Assembly (NCBI GenBank): GCA_016808115.1
Contig: JAEQBH010000651.1
Span: forward strand, 1,860,001 to 1,924,000
Direction of reading: 5' to 3'
Source of the DNA: Tetrastigma voinierianum
Lineage: Eukaryota > Streptophyta > Magnoliopsida > Vitales > Vitaceae
Length of the DNA stretch: 64,000 bases
A model generated the notes under the pieces. That model made no database searches. It saw nothing but the letters and a program-made list of their open reading frames with translations, and was not told the DNA's origin. Below are positions 1-10,998 of this stretch, in pieces. Each line of letters opens with the position of its first letter. The stretch's first letter is position 1. A program made the position numbers and the translations under genes.

Positions 1-268
1 TTCAATCTCATTGCCATGGTGGCTTGAATTTCTACACTCCTTCGCTCTTTACCTTTAGTTTGCCATACACAGTGAAAATGCTACAACATTATATGCTTTT
101 TGTCTTAGACAAATCTGTTGCTTTTCTTGCTCTTTTTCTTCTTTTGTTCTCAATCCCTACAAAAACTAATCTGGGTGAAGATTCCATAATTTTGCACTAA
201 ATTGATCATTAAGCTCTCAAATATGCTTAAAAAATGGACTTAAAACTAGATGAGTTTCACACTCATCA
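1..268 (-). repeat. R1 3' LTR (partial, U3 start)
   Basis: On the minus strand the LTR begins with TGATGAGTGTGAAACTCATC at 268, directly after a purine tract. The start resembles those of the R3 LTRs (2782 and 24737). Only the first 268 bases lie inside the window. The first 20 bases form an inverted repeat, GATGAGT then ACTCATC. Confidence 0.7.
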
Positions 269-286
269 AACTCCCCTAAACTTAAA
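269..286 (-). other. R1 polypurine tract
   Basis: On the minus strand the bases just before the LTR read TTTAGGGGAGTT, matching TTTTGGGGAATT just before the R3 3' LTR. In LTR retrotransposons this tract primes plus-strand DNA synthesis. Confidence 0.65.
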
Positions 287-737
287 GTTTTGCTTGTCCC
301 CAAGCAAATAAAAGACTCATTGTTTGTCCTCAAGCAATTTAGACTGATTTTAAGGCCATTTTCTTCTCAATTATCTTTTCAAACATACCAACAATTTGGA
401 TTAAGTGAAATGTTAGTTGTGATATCAATTCCAACTAAGCTTCAATTTAAGAATTCCAAAGATTTTCAATTCAAATCATCTAACAAACAGATAATTCATA
501 TAATGCAAACAACTTCAATTCTTGACCTCTAATGTGAGAGTGTATGTTGGTTTTCCCTTTATAACATATATGCTGGTTAGGTAACCTTATGAGACAAATT
601 ATAAAAGAATGGAAGTCTCTTTAGAGTGACTTAGGTCCCATAAGCTTGTTGGTCATATTACTCTCCACTAATGTAGGCATAACACCACCCTCAGGATAAT
701 ATAGATCTTTTAGGCTTATAATGTATGGCTTGAGTAC

Positions 738-1865
738 TGATGAGTGTCCAAAACACTCATGATATACCCGCGTTTTATTATGTTTCTATTCCATTTCATA
801 TAGTAATAAGTGTGGCTATCGCTCTATATCTGATATTCGCCATGCACCACAGAATAAGGCGTACTGTATACCGGTGGACTTGAAGAAGGAGAATGGAGAA
901 CCCAGCTCCAACGTCGTGACGTTAAGGTCAAGTGACGTGACTATCTTCCTCAGCCCAACGTCACAACATTGCGAAGTCTCGACGTCGTCAGGACTTAATC
1001 AGTGAGATTATGAGATATAATAAGAGAATACCTAGTTTTGAAGAGGATAGACATACGAAAGAAGAAAGATTATTTGTGGGTGAATCGAGAGGATCGCTTG
1101 CACTCAGATTTGTATTTATTTTCGAACACTTAATGATTCCGTAATCAATGGTTGTAATGAAACACTCATGTTCTAGATTTATTTCCTTGCGGTTTTATTG
1201 CACTTACATTCATATGGATTATTAATTTCATTCTATTCAAAGATATTTATGGATTTTATAATTACTTGGTCTACTTCCATGATTTATTTACATGGTGGAA
1301 GCAATAACATTGCATGCCTCTTCTAGAATCTGACTCCAGAGATGATCTCTGTGGATCCGACAGAGCTACACTGCAAACTGAGGAGTATGATCTCCGGTTC
1401 CAAGTGTACAACTGGGATTTCAATCATTTGCCGTTTAGAGTCTAGGGTTGAAGGGGAGATGCAATACAATTCCCATCGCAGATAGCTAATAAGCCCCCGA
1501 GAGAGGATATCTCATAGGCACGATCAACCCACCATCGTGAATCCATAATGTACTGAGTGAACAATTTACCTAGGTTATAATCCATTGAGTGTGGCAAGGG
1601 GGAGGCAAAACCCTAGTCTCCATTAATTGAGTTAGCAAATACTTTAGGGTTAGCTTTTCTTTACAATAGTCATAATTCACTCAAATTTTATGTTTGAATA
1701 ATATTCTAAAGCAAATTCTAGTATTCAACACACTTTTCCTTGTGGGAACGACACTTGATGAGCCATTATACTACATAACTTCGACGCGTATACTTGTGTG
1801 TATGGGCCTACGTTCTTTTTTTTTTTTTTTTTACACTAATTTACACACCTATCCCGAGCCCGTCA
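738..1865 (+). repeat. R2 5' LTR
   Basis: The LTR starts TGATGAGTGTCCAAAACACT and ends CCCGTCA six bases before the primer binding site, giving 1128 bp with TG...CA ends. A cluster around 910-990 repeats ACGTCGTGACGT-like palindromes. A TATA-like GATATAATAAG lies at about 1013. The 3' part shares the block GGAACGACACTTGATGAGCC and the GACGCGTATACTTG block with the R6 LTRs, although the 5' parts differ. A T-run at 1817-1833 interrupts the last 60 bases. Confidence 0.8.
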
Positions 1866-1871
1866 AGTTTT

Positions 1872-1890
1872 TGGCGCCGTTGTCAGGGAG
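1872..1890 (+). other. R2 primer binding site, tRNA-Asp type
   Basis: TGGCGCCGTTGTCAGGGAG is one base away from the complement of the 3' end of plant tRNA-Asp, the primer reported for Athila-type elements. It lies six bases after the LTR end, with the same spacer (AGTTTT) as R6. Confidence 0.8.
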
Positions 1891-2163
1891 AAATTTTTGT
1901 GTTGATATTGATAATAGCGCAATTAGATATTACTTTGGATCAATTTTTGGTTTTTTTATTCTGCGACACAAGTGCTTGTAACTCGTCTCACCCATCTCTG
2001 TGGTCATAAAGGTCGACTCTGCATGCGAAGACAGGGTTAAGATGAACTACTTCTATTTGATCATGAACCAAATATAACTGCAAAACAATTACACAAAGAA
2101 TGCAGAAGCACAATCGAGGAAACTAGCAAGAGTACGTGAACTTCGTGAAGAGTAAGACCAAAT

Positions 2164-2781
2164 ATGAGAGTGAATGAGCCGCAAGGGGGACAAAATGGAA
2201 ATAATAGTAGGAATTATGCCCCCAGGCCATTCATACAACCAGATGATCCTTATATGCTGCTTGAGGAGTTTTCTTTACCACCTACGATTGTTCAATCTGC
2301 TATACGAAGACCACCCATACAAGCAAACAACTTCGAGTTAAAAACAGTAACCCTGCAGATGGTTCAAAACATCCAATTCCACGGACTATCAAGTGAGAAT
2401 CCGAACATGCATATGACAACCTCTATCATGATACAAATACAATGAAATACAATTGGTACAAGAAGTGCTTAGACAGACAGCCGATCACTAGGTGATAGCC
2501 ATATTGGTCGACGAAATAACCACCTTATTTCATGACCCTGAATGATTTGCGCAGAGCTCGACCAAGTTCTTCCCTCCCTCAAAGATCGCACAACCGGTGC
2601 AAGAGATTAACACTTTTAGACAGTTAGAGGGGAAGAACTTAGCTGAATCCTGGGAGAGATTTCATAAACTGTTAAGAAGGTGCCCACATCATAGGCTGAC
2701 TAGATGGATGAAAGTACACACATTTTACAACGGTCTGAGTGATCCTACCAGAACAGTCATAGATGCCTTAGTATAGGGGGC
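2164..2781 (+). pseudogene. R2 gag, broken and cut by R3
   Basis: This is the start of a gag capsid precursor of the plant Athila/Tat type. The first open segment (2164-2445, 93 residues) contains NRNYAPRPF-like and RRPPIQANNFELK motifs, then the start of the capsid domain (QNIQFHGLSSENPN). After a frame break, a segment at about 2590-2780 carries the core of the retrotransposon gag domain (ESWERFHKLLRRCPHH, HTFYNGLSDPTRTVIDAL). The same motifs recur in the R6 gag copies at 29850 and 51240. R3 is inserted just after the IDAL motif. The frame breaks and missing middle make it non-functional. Confidence 0.8.
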
Positions 2782-4668
2782 TGATGAGTCCTAAACTCAT
2801 TTATTCTTAGTCCATTTTTCTAGAATATTCTTAGAAGTTTATGATTCATTTTAATGCTAAATTATGGAATATTCACCAAATTTGTGTTTTACATGTTTTG
2901 AATGCAAAAGAAGCAAATCCAGCAAGAAAATAAGAGAAAACGCTAAGTGCAGTAAAATGTCGTGATATAATTTCAAGGGAACTAAAGACAGCGCCTATGT
3001 CAAACAAAGATAAAGCTAAACTCGAGTTAGAAGTGAAGAATGTCATGACATTTCACAACTTTGTCACAACACAAAATGAAAGGGATTGAATGATAAATGT
3101 TGAGACAAAGAAGTGATTGTTGCGACATAATGGTAATCAGAAGATAGAATTTTGTCACGACAATAAATTTTTGTGTCACTACATTGATTGAGAAGTTCTT
3201 GAAGAAGAATGTCGCAATATTATTTTGCTCTGTCGCGACAAAGATCAAGCATATGGTAGTAGAATTTTGTCACAACAATCAAACTGTAAAGCCACATATA
3301 AAGAGTTGAAGAGAAGAAGTATGTCACGAAGAAAGAAAATTGCGTCGTGACGTAAAACGGAAGAGCAATGAGTGATGTCAAGATAAGCACCGTGACAAAG
3401 ATTTCAATGTTGCAAACAAATGGGGCTTCGCTTAGTACAGATCAAGGATGAAATATGTCTCGGCGATTTCAAAGTCATCGCCGATACGAAGTTCAGATCT
3501 CAGCGTAAAACAATCAGGAGTATGTTACATTGCGAAAATTTAAGGCCGTGACAACAACAACATGCGTGATTTGAGAAACTCTGGTCGTGAACATGGGAAA
3601 TTATTGTCACACAAAGGTTGAGAAGAATCTACGTAATAATTATCGACGCGTATAACAAAAGAAGTAAATTATGAAGACAATTCAAAATTATCAGACACAA
3701 AACAATACGTGAGAAGCTCTATCGCACAGAAAATTTATGTCAGTAACACAATTCAAGAGCGCGGAAGAAGTGGAAACGTTGTTGCAAAAAGCTTTATGTC
3801 GCAGCTATTCATCTCATATCAAGCAAAGACACAAAGAAACGTCACGACACAAGACACTCATGTCGCGAGAATTACAAGACAACTCAGCTCGTACCATCGT
3901 TAATGATTCAAACCATAGTCAATGATAATCAAGAAAATGGCACAGAAGACTATCATGACAGAACACTGCAAGCCACAACAAATCTAGAAGACAAATATGA
4001 CAACTATGTCGCAACATAATTTTTCAATGTCGCAACAAAGCCACTTCCACAGCTACTGTGGATCCACTTCAAATTTCAATGCATGACCCATCATTTGAAA
4101 ATCTATAAGTTTGAAGTACCCATTGTGAGAGAGGCTTCACAAACTCCTAAACTTCAGAAATAAAACCTTGTATATTATTTTTTCTTATTTTTCTTTTTTG
4201 TCAAATTTAGTTTTAGCTTAGCATTTATGTTAGTTTTCAGGATCAAACAAAGGATCTGGTGCCACTGGTTCATCAGAAAATTTTAGATCTCTACACGCCC
4301 AATTTGAAATTAAATCAAATGGTGGAGTTCATTTATTTCAGTTCATTTGTAGTTTCAATGGATTTTCTTGATCAGTTAGTCACTATTATTTGTTATCCAG
4401 TCTTGAAAGACTGAGCGCTCTCTGGGAATTAATCGATGTGAATTATTGTTTCCTGCACTATTTGAAAGAATCTCATAGTTAGAAATCTCAAATTTATTTA
4501 ATTGGTGTTGTTCAAGAAACAATTTGTTGAGAATATTCAGTGAAGGCACCAGAAAAGACTGTGGTCCTTGCTCATTTCAAGAAGTCCTCCGAAAGGACAG
4601 AGATGGATAATTATGAGTATGTGAGCATTATCGCAAGGTTAGACTAACATTATGGAACTAATGAACTC
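2782..4668 (+). repeat. R3 5' LTR
   Basis: The LTR starts TGATGAGTCCTAAACTCAT and matches the 3' LTR at 24737-25232 and 61958-63408. The similarity is traced to GGAACTAATGAACTC, so the LTR is at least 1.89 kb. It has dozens of variants of the palindrome TGTCGCGACA between about 2955 and 4040. A TATA-like TCTATAAG lies near 4102. The LTR end was not fixed: no TGGCGCC or TGGTATC primer site was found just downstream. Confidence 0.75.
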
Positions 4669-6069
4669 CGCTGACCACCCCATAGATCACCACCACCATG
4701 GTGAGTTGGGATTTAGCTGATGATGTATCAATTTAGTTGATCGAGGTTTCTTTTCGATGAGCACCTTGATCCCAAGAGAGGAAGCTTAACTGCTGAGATA
4801 GAGAATTTTATCATATTCACAATAGATACCAATTAGATTGGAGAAGTGTTTGCATTATCCCGTCATAGGGGCAAGATAGTCCTAAAAATTTTGGTGTGAA
4901 GTACTAAAAAGGAAAAACCCGTATCTTAGGAAAGATATTTATATTCTACAAGTAACTCCATTAGACCATGCATTCATGAACATATATCGACTGGCTAATG
5001 GAGGAAAAGTGTCGAGAACTAAACTATACTACCTTACTTTGACAAGTTTAGATTTAAATCAAGATTGGACCATGTTATAAAATGATGTGAAATGCATAGT
5101 TGTACATTAAACTGGTTTCCCAGTGTTAACTTACCACAAACTTTTCAATCCACTTAATGGGAATTCCTTATATATAGTTATAGAATTTTAATTAGTCTTA
5201 CTTTCTTATAGTTTAGGACAAATCACTTTTACACTTTGGAGTTCAAATAGTAAGGATCTTGAGTAGATGGGGTAATTGATCTTTAAATTTTTCATCAATC
5301 CTCATGGGAACGATATCTGGACTTAAATCCACTTTTATTACTTGTACGGCCTATGCACTTGCAGTGATCTAGACTAAAACAAATTTTCAAATGAAGCCTT
5401 CCCAAACAAGGTAGACACATATTTTATATCTTTGGTCTTAATAGTTTCTTGGTTTCCTTATCTAGACCATTTAGTTCTTGCGTTGTGTCAAAATTGGTCT
5501 TAACAAATGTAATATCAAGAACCATTGTTTCTGGTCCATGTTAAAAACCAGTCAACGAGTTTTCAAACACCATGCCCGGGATTGTGGGAAACAATCTGGC
5601 AAAGAATGCTAATAACTTGTTAGCAAATGGTCTTATCAAGTTTTGGTAATGAGTTTGATCGAAATAAGAGCTTTAAATGATAAATATTCCAACCAAAGAG
5701 AAAATCTGCAATTTAACATTTTCCTCCTCATGAAAAAAAATTATAAAAAATAGAGTTCAATCTAAAGAAATTTTAATAAGCTACTGAAAATATTTTATAA
5801 GCTAAATTGAGGAGCTGTTTCATAGATTTAATGATTTTAGTGTTTCTATTTCGTGAAGATTTAACATAATAAAAATCAGAAGCATAATGTTTGCCTTGGA
5901 TTTAACTATAAAGAACATTGAGAAATCTAAGGAAAGTTAAAGGTGTTGAATCAACAACTATGGCATAGCATAGAGAGATATTAAAACTATCTAAGAAGCA
6001 AGTGGCAAAGAGACCCGAGGGAAATGACTATGAGGATTTTTGAGGCTGAAGGTTCAAGATGAATATTTG
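4669..6069 (+). other. R3 leader region, no gene recognised
   Basis: This AT-rich stretch lies between the traced LTR similarity and the first gag motifs. It has stops in all frames and no primer binding site I can recognise. It probably holds the end of the LTR, the primer site and the untranslated leader in decayed form. Confidence 0.5.
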
Positions 6070-7700
6070 CTGTGAGACAACCTACTATAGAAGCTTCACA
6101 TCTGAGCCAAGCTAACTTTGATAACAATGGTGCAGCAACATCAATACACTAGGCATCCTAGTGAAGATCCCAATGAGCATATGGGAAGATTTATGCGGAT
6201 GGCAAATATAGTGAAGTTGAATAGGGTGAGACCTGAAGTGATCAAGTTACAACTCTTCGTTTCAATCATGCTACCATTTAGTTTGAATCACTACCATATG
6301 GATTCAATGAACAATTGGGAAGAACTCATGAGGCTTACATGAAAGTGACATTCTTCCCTACCGCCCCTCACTTCAAAAGTGAGAGGAGAGTACAATGTTT
6401 AAAACAATGAGATGATGAAAGTCTTATAATCATGGAAAGATTCAAGCAGATTGCTTGAAGAGATGCCCAATGTGATGGTACTATCACCACGAAGGACATC
6501 TTTTCACTCTATGAACTACACTCCAGTGCGTATAATTCTACGCAAATTTGGTCGTGGAGCATCATCTACATTTAAGAGTGCATAGGAAGCAAGATAGTTA
6601 ATTGAAGATCTTTCCAAATGCAATTATAGAGCTCCATCTGAGAATTTATAGAGCAGCAGTAGACTGAAAGGAAATGGGGTGATAGAGCTAAACAGAATGA
6701 CTGCCATATAAGCAAAACTTGATGCATTGATGAACAAGATGGGAAACCAAGATAGAAGAATGCCACCTGGGCACATGAAGTGGAAACAATGAGTTAAAAT
6801 AGAAGAATGAGAGCAGTGCTTAAGAGGGGCTTGAGCCCACGAGGGTCCTTATCAAGTTGAGACGCTTACTCAATGCTAAGAGGGAAGAGTACAACTTGAG
6901 CCAAACTCAACTTGCCAACTTACTACACACCAGCACCTAGAACCATCACTTCATGGAGGCGGAGCACAAAGAAGGTCCAAGACCAAGGTAGAATTTTCAG
7001 CCACTCAAAGATGCTCCATATGGGGTTCGGCGACAATGGCAGTAAGGAAGTCAGAGAGCAAAAAATCAGGGACAAAGGAGATATGTTTCCTTCAAGATCG
7101 GGATGCTGGGCCATCCATGGAGAAAATAAAGAGGTCGCTCAACATCTGGCAGAATTTTTCAACTTACGTGATTTTAGGCAAAACACAAAACAGCAGGCTA
7201 ACACACGCCCCTTTGAAAATCAGACATAAGTAGGGCAATGGCCTCACCAAATGTAATCAGCTCAAGGGTGCCTTCCAAGTGATATAATAAAGATCCCAAG
7301 ATTTAAAGGCAGGACTCCAAGAAGTAAAGAGAGATAGAGCTTTAAAAGAAAAGATATGAAAAGACTCAAAAGAAAAATAAAGAAGAAATTGGAAAAGAGA
7401 TCTGCTAAGGCGCCCAAGATCGACCAAGAGGCCAGAAAGAAGAGTAAACTAAGTGTTGAAGTAGAGAGAAACGAGAATTGAAAAAGAAAGAAGAAAAAAA
7501 AGCCTACATGCTCGTTGTTCCATTCCCTCAGATGCTTCAGAAAGTAAAAATGGAGGAGCAATTCTCTAGATTCTTGGAGGTCTTCAAGAAGATAGAAATT
7601 AATTTACCTTTTGTTGAGGCATTGATTCAGATGCCTAACTATGCTAAGTTTTTTAAGGACATTCTGAGTAAGAAGAGAAAATTTGCTAAAGAATGAGTGG
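6070..7700 (+). pseudogene. R3 gag, broken by stops and frameshifts
   Basis: Capsid precursor of the Athila/Tat type. The first segment (6118-6342) carries HPSEDPNEHMGRFMRMAN and RPEVIKLQLF, then WEELM, which is the N-terminal half of the retrotransposon gag domain. At 6590-6760 come LIEDLSKCNYRAPSE, RLKGNGVIELNRMTAI and KLDALMNKMGN. At 7478-7696 the gag-protease linker follows (VKMEEQFSRFLEVFKKIEIN, MPNYAKFFKDILSKKRKFAK). At least six stops or frame changes separate these pieces. Typical motifs of this family are present in the usual order, so it is a decayed but complete gag. Confidence 0.75.
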
Positions 7701-9450
7701 TGAATTTGACAACAACATGCAAAAGGTAGTGATCCGTAGGAGTTTACTAGTGCAGAAGATGCGTGTGATCCTCGGCAGCCTTTACCATTCCCTGCACTCA
7801 TCAATTTTGAATTAGCAAGGATTTATGTGGATCTGAGCTAGTATCATCTGATGCATTATCAATGGTGAAGAGACTTAGTCAGAGAGCCCACTCCCATCTA
7901 TTATTTCTTGCAAACAGATAGAAACAATGGCACGACTAGAGGGAGTCCTTGAAGATACCATCAAGGTGGGAAAACCCATTTTCCCTTTCTGGAAATCAGA
8001 GTTATGATATGAGGAAGATACACAAGTTCCATCACGCTGGAAGACCTTTTCCCGCCAATTGAGCTGCACTCCTTAATGATGTTAAAAAGGAAGAAATCAC
8101 TCTGTGGTGGAGAAGAAGCAATACACTTCAACTTGAATGTGCCCAAGGGGGCCTCGAATGTGAAAGTACAAATTGTAAGACTCAGAGACACAATTTACTC
8201 ACCCGAACCGATGTTTGGTTATAATTCTTAGAATTCAATCAATGAAACGACGAATTTCTAGGTATCTTGATTATCTTGATTGTGAATGGCTGAATTTTGT
8301 TTGATTTAAAAGAAATAGCCTAAGTTTGAATATAAATATCAAAAAATTTTGCCAATAATGAAAAGAGGCGTGCACAAACAGAAACAATATGGTTAACCTT
8401 AAGGAATTACTCCAAACATTTGATGTATGCTTTCTGTAACTTGAAAAGAAACCGTTATTATTTCAGCCGCATTGACTCAGCCAAGAACAAAAACTATTGA
8501 GATTCTCGAAAATGCAAGGAAGCAATTGCTTAATATTAGAAGATTTGGAAAGAATCACCCTCTTATCTCAGATGCCAAGATCCCTGGAGGATAATGCACA
8601 CTCACTACTTCAAAGAAGACCTAATCCAAGAATGAAAGCAGCTGAAATAGAAAGAAGTACCGAATGGCCAAATGTAAGTTTTATATATGCAATATTAGGG
8701 AGAGCTCTCGTATTTAGCTCATGGTTCTCACAAGGTGGATTCATGATCGAATGAGAAGAATGAATTGATTCCATAAGAATCACATATGATGGAGGGTGTG
8801 TGTACTACGTAAACTGAATAATCGCACAAGAGGCAAGATCTTTATCCTCTACCTTCATTGACCAAATGTTGACAAAAGTTAGAGGACAATCTCAATTATT
8901 ATTTTCTCGATGGAGATTCGATATAACCAAATTTCCTAGCCTTTGAGGATCGTGAGCATTCATCTATATGTCCTATGGCAAACCCTTTGCTTTTGTAAGG
9001 ATGCCATTTAGATTATGCAATGCCTTTGCCACTTTTTCAAAGGTACGATGTCTATGCTTTTAGACTCGTGGAAAAGGCTATGGAAATCTTCAGATGACTT
9101 TCAATGTATGGATCCGGCTTTGAGAAATGCTTACACTTCGAAACAGATTTAAAGTTAAGCATTAAAAATCAGCTTGAATCGTGGGAAAATTTTCATTTTA
9201 CGGCAACAGAGTGGTATTGGTTCGGGGCACAAGATTTGAATCAAGTTAGGGAAGGCACCAAGAAAAGGTTGCCATCAAAGACTCTTCCACCATAGTCAGC
9301 GCTTAAAGGGATAAGTAGCTCTAAGACATGTCGGGTTTTACAAGAGATCAATGGCAAAGCAATTCTCAAAAATATCTAAACCATTGGCAAACTAGCGGAA
9401 AAAGTTACAAAGTTTGATTTTCATAATCTTAAAAGTCGTATTTAAGAAAT
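7700..9450 (+). pseudogene. R3 protease and reverse transcriptase, heavily decayed
   Basis: Position and scattered motifs place protease and RT here. A protease-like trace is VNVPKGASNVKV-type sequence near 8140. The end of the RT domain shows as KISKPLAN followed by a KLQSLIFI-like stretch near 9370-9420, where intact relatives have the conserved KDFSKISKPL region. The catalytic YxDD block is not recognisable. The reading frame changes many times. No product can be made; the call relies on the flanking gag and RNase H. Confidence 0.55.
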
Positions 9451-9987
9451 TGTTAAGTCTATATTGGCTTATAGCTCCCATCATGGTATCACCCGACCGG
9501 AACAAAGAGTCAAAATTAATAAAAGATGTTAGTGACATGCAAATGGGAGCAGATTGGACAGCACTGAAAGATATTCATGGCTATGAGATTATGCCAACAA
9601 AACCTTCAATGAGGCATAAGAGAATTACTCTACCACGAGAGAAGGAATGCGCAGTGTGTTTGTAGAAAAATTGGTTACATATTGGGGTCCTATGTTATAA
9701 TAAACACTAATCATGCTGCTATTAAATATCTGATGGCAAAGAAGGATGTCAAACCAAGACTAATCAAATGGGTATTATTGCTGCAAGAGTTTGATTTAGA
9801 AATCAAAGAAAATAAGGGTAGTGACAATGTGATAGATGATCACTTATCTAGATTGGAAAAGACTACTGAAGAAAAATTGAATAACATAAAACTTTCTGAT
9901 GAGCGATTGTTTTGCTATCAGCCCCGAAATACTGGTATCTTTGATATTCTAAATTACTTAACTGTGGAGATTATACCACACGGTTAG
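9450..9987 (+). pseudogene. R3 RNase H domain
   Basis: The longest piece (9682-9987, 101 residues) shows the end of the RNase H domain of gypsy pol: SYVIINTNHAAIKYLMAKKD, then PRLIKWVLLLQEFDLEIKEN and VIDDHLSRLEK. In relatives the first motif reads YTDHAAI/L; the catalytic aspartate of TDH is replaced by asparagine here (TNHAAI). The N-terminal half before 9665 is out of frame. It degrades the RNA strand of the RNA/DNA hybrid during reverse transcription in active elements. Confidence 0.8.
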
Positions 9988-10039
9988 CCACCATGAGAAG
10001 GAAGTTAAGAAATGATAGCATTTTTTATATTTAGGATGA

Positions 10040-10998
10040 CCAACTACTTTTCAAGAAAGGAGAAGATATGATTATTAGGAGATGTGTACCAGAAACAGAA
10101 TAAGGTGAAATTCTTAATAAATGTCGTGCATCACCATATGAAGGACACTTTGTAGGAGATAGAATAGCCCATAAAATTCTTCAATCAGATTTTTATTAGC
10201 CTACTCTATTTAAAGACTGTTTTGAATGGGTAAAATATTGAGATAAATGTCAGAGAATGGGCAACATACGTAGAAGAAATGAGATGCCCTTGCAAAGAAT
10301 CCTAGTGATGCAAATTTTTTATGTATGGGGGATAGACTTCATGGGACCTTTCCCATCCTCATTTGGAAATCTATACATTCTCCTAGCTGTGGATTATGTA
10401 TCCAAATGGGTGGAAGCAATAGCTTGTCTGAGAAATTATGCTAGCACAGTGGTTGGGTTTATTCAAAGAAATATTTTGAGCAAATTTAGAGCACCTAGAA
10501 CAATCATTAGTGATGAGGGAAGTCATTTTGCAAACAAGGTTTTTGCAAAACTCATGAGCAGATATGGAATCAGACATGTAATGGGATTGACTTATCACCC
10601 TCAATCAAATAAGCAAGCTGGGATTTCCAATAGGGAGATAAAGAAAATTTTAGAGAAAACAGTGAACTAGAGCAGAAAAGACTGGTCTATAAAGTTAGAT
10701 GATTTATTGTGGGCTTATAAAGCGCACAAAACCCATTGAGATGTCGTAGAAAATTGTATTAGAAAACTTTTGTCATCTCCTCACAAAACTTGAATATAAG
10801 AATGGGCCATCGAAACTGGTGTGATTTTCAAAAAGTACGCGAAGAAAAGAGATTACTCCAAATGAATGAACTAGAAGATTTGAGGAATGAAGCTTATGAT
10901 AATGCCAGAATCTACAAAGATAAGACAAAGAAGTGGCATGATCAGAAAATTATGATGAGAGAATTCAAAGTAGGAGAGTAAGTCCTATTATACAATTC
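10040..10998 (+). pseudogene. R3 integrase, N-terminal and catalytic parts
   Basis: A zinc-binding H-H-C-C region is readable at about 10125-10260 (HFVGDRIAHKILQSDFYWPT, then DKCQRMG). The catalytic core is an open frame at 10257-10670 with VWGIDFMGPFPSSFGN, VDYVSKWVEAIA, TIISDEGSHFANKVF and LTYHPQSNKQAGISNREIKK. The two catalytic aspartates (GIDF, ISDEG) are present, but the third residue, normally glutamate in QAE-SNREI, reads glycine. The C-terminal part to 10998 is frame-broken and is split by R4, resuming at 20892. It would insert element cDNA into the genome. Confidence 0.85.
10994..10998. repeat. R4 target site duplication, left copy
   Basis: AATTC directly before the LTR start TGATTCG; an identical copy is at 20887-20891. 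Five bases is the usual length for Ty3/gypsy insertions. Confidence 0.9.

Larger units (their letters stand above)
1..737 (-). mobile_element. R1: 3' end fragment of an R3-family Ty3/gypsy element
   Basis: Read on the minus strand, this stretch matches the 3' end of R3 around 24280-24760. Both hold the same order: the block with AAGCCTAAAAGA, the block TGCCTACATTAGTGGAGA, the block GCTTGGGGACAAGCAAAACT, a purine tract, then an LTR starting TGATGAGT. It is therefore the 3' internal tail and start of the 3' LTR of an element in the opposite orientation to R3. It runs off the left edge and is cut on the right by the R2 LTR. It holds no credible gene; the ORF at 290-532 lies antisense in this non-coding tail. 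Confidence 0.8.
738..2781 (+). mobile_element. R2: 5' part of an Athila-like Ty3/gypsy element
   Basis: The order is LTR, tRNA-Asp type primer binding site, leader and start of gag. R2 abuts the R1 tail at 737/738, where AGTAC could be one copy of a target duplication, and R3 cuts it at 2781/2782. Its LTR 3' half, leader and gag are close relatives of R6, so the two belong to one lineage. The rest of R2 is not seen to the right of R3 within this window. Confidence 0.8.

Noticed and set aside
2955..4040. Repeated TGTCGCGACA units as a CRISPR array or bacterial REP elements
   Set aside because: Spacing is irregular, units are degenerate palindromes, and they sit in a plant LTR.
7262..7561. Minus-strand hydrophobic ORF as a membrane protein
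   Set aside because: It is the reverse complement of the lysine-rich gag-protease linker of R3, which reads as phenylalanine/leucine runs.
9682..10670. Endogenous pararetrovirus (caulimovirus) sequence
   Set aside because: RNase H is followed by integrase, and LTRs, primer site and purine tracts are present, so these are LTR retrotransposons.
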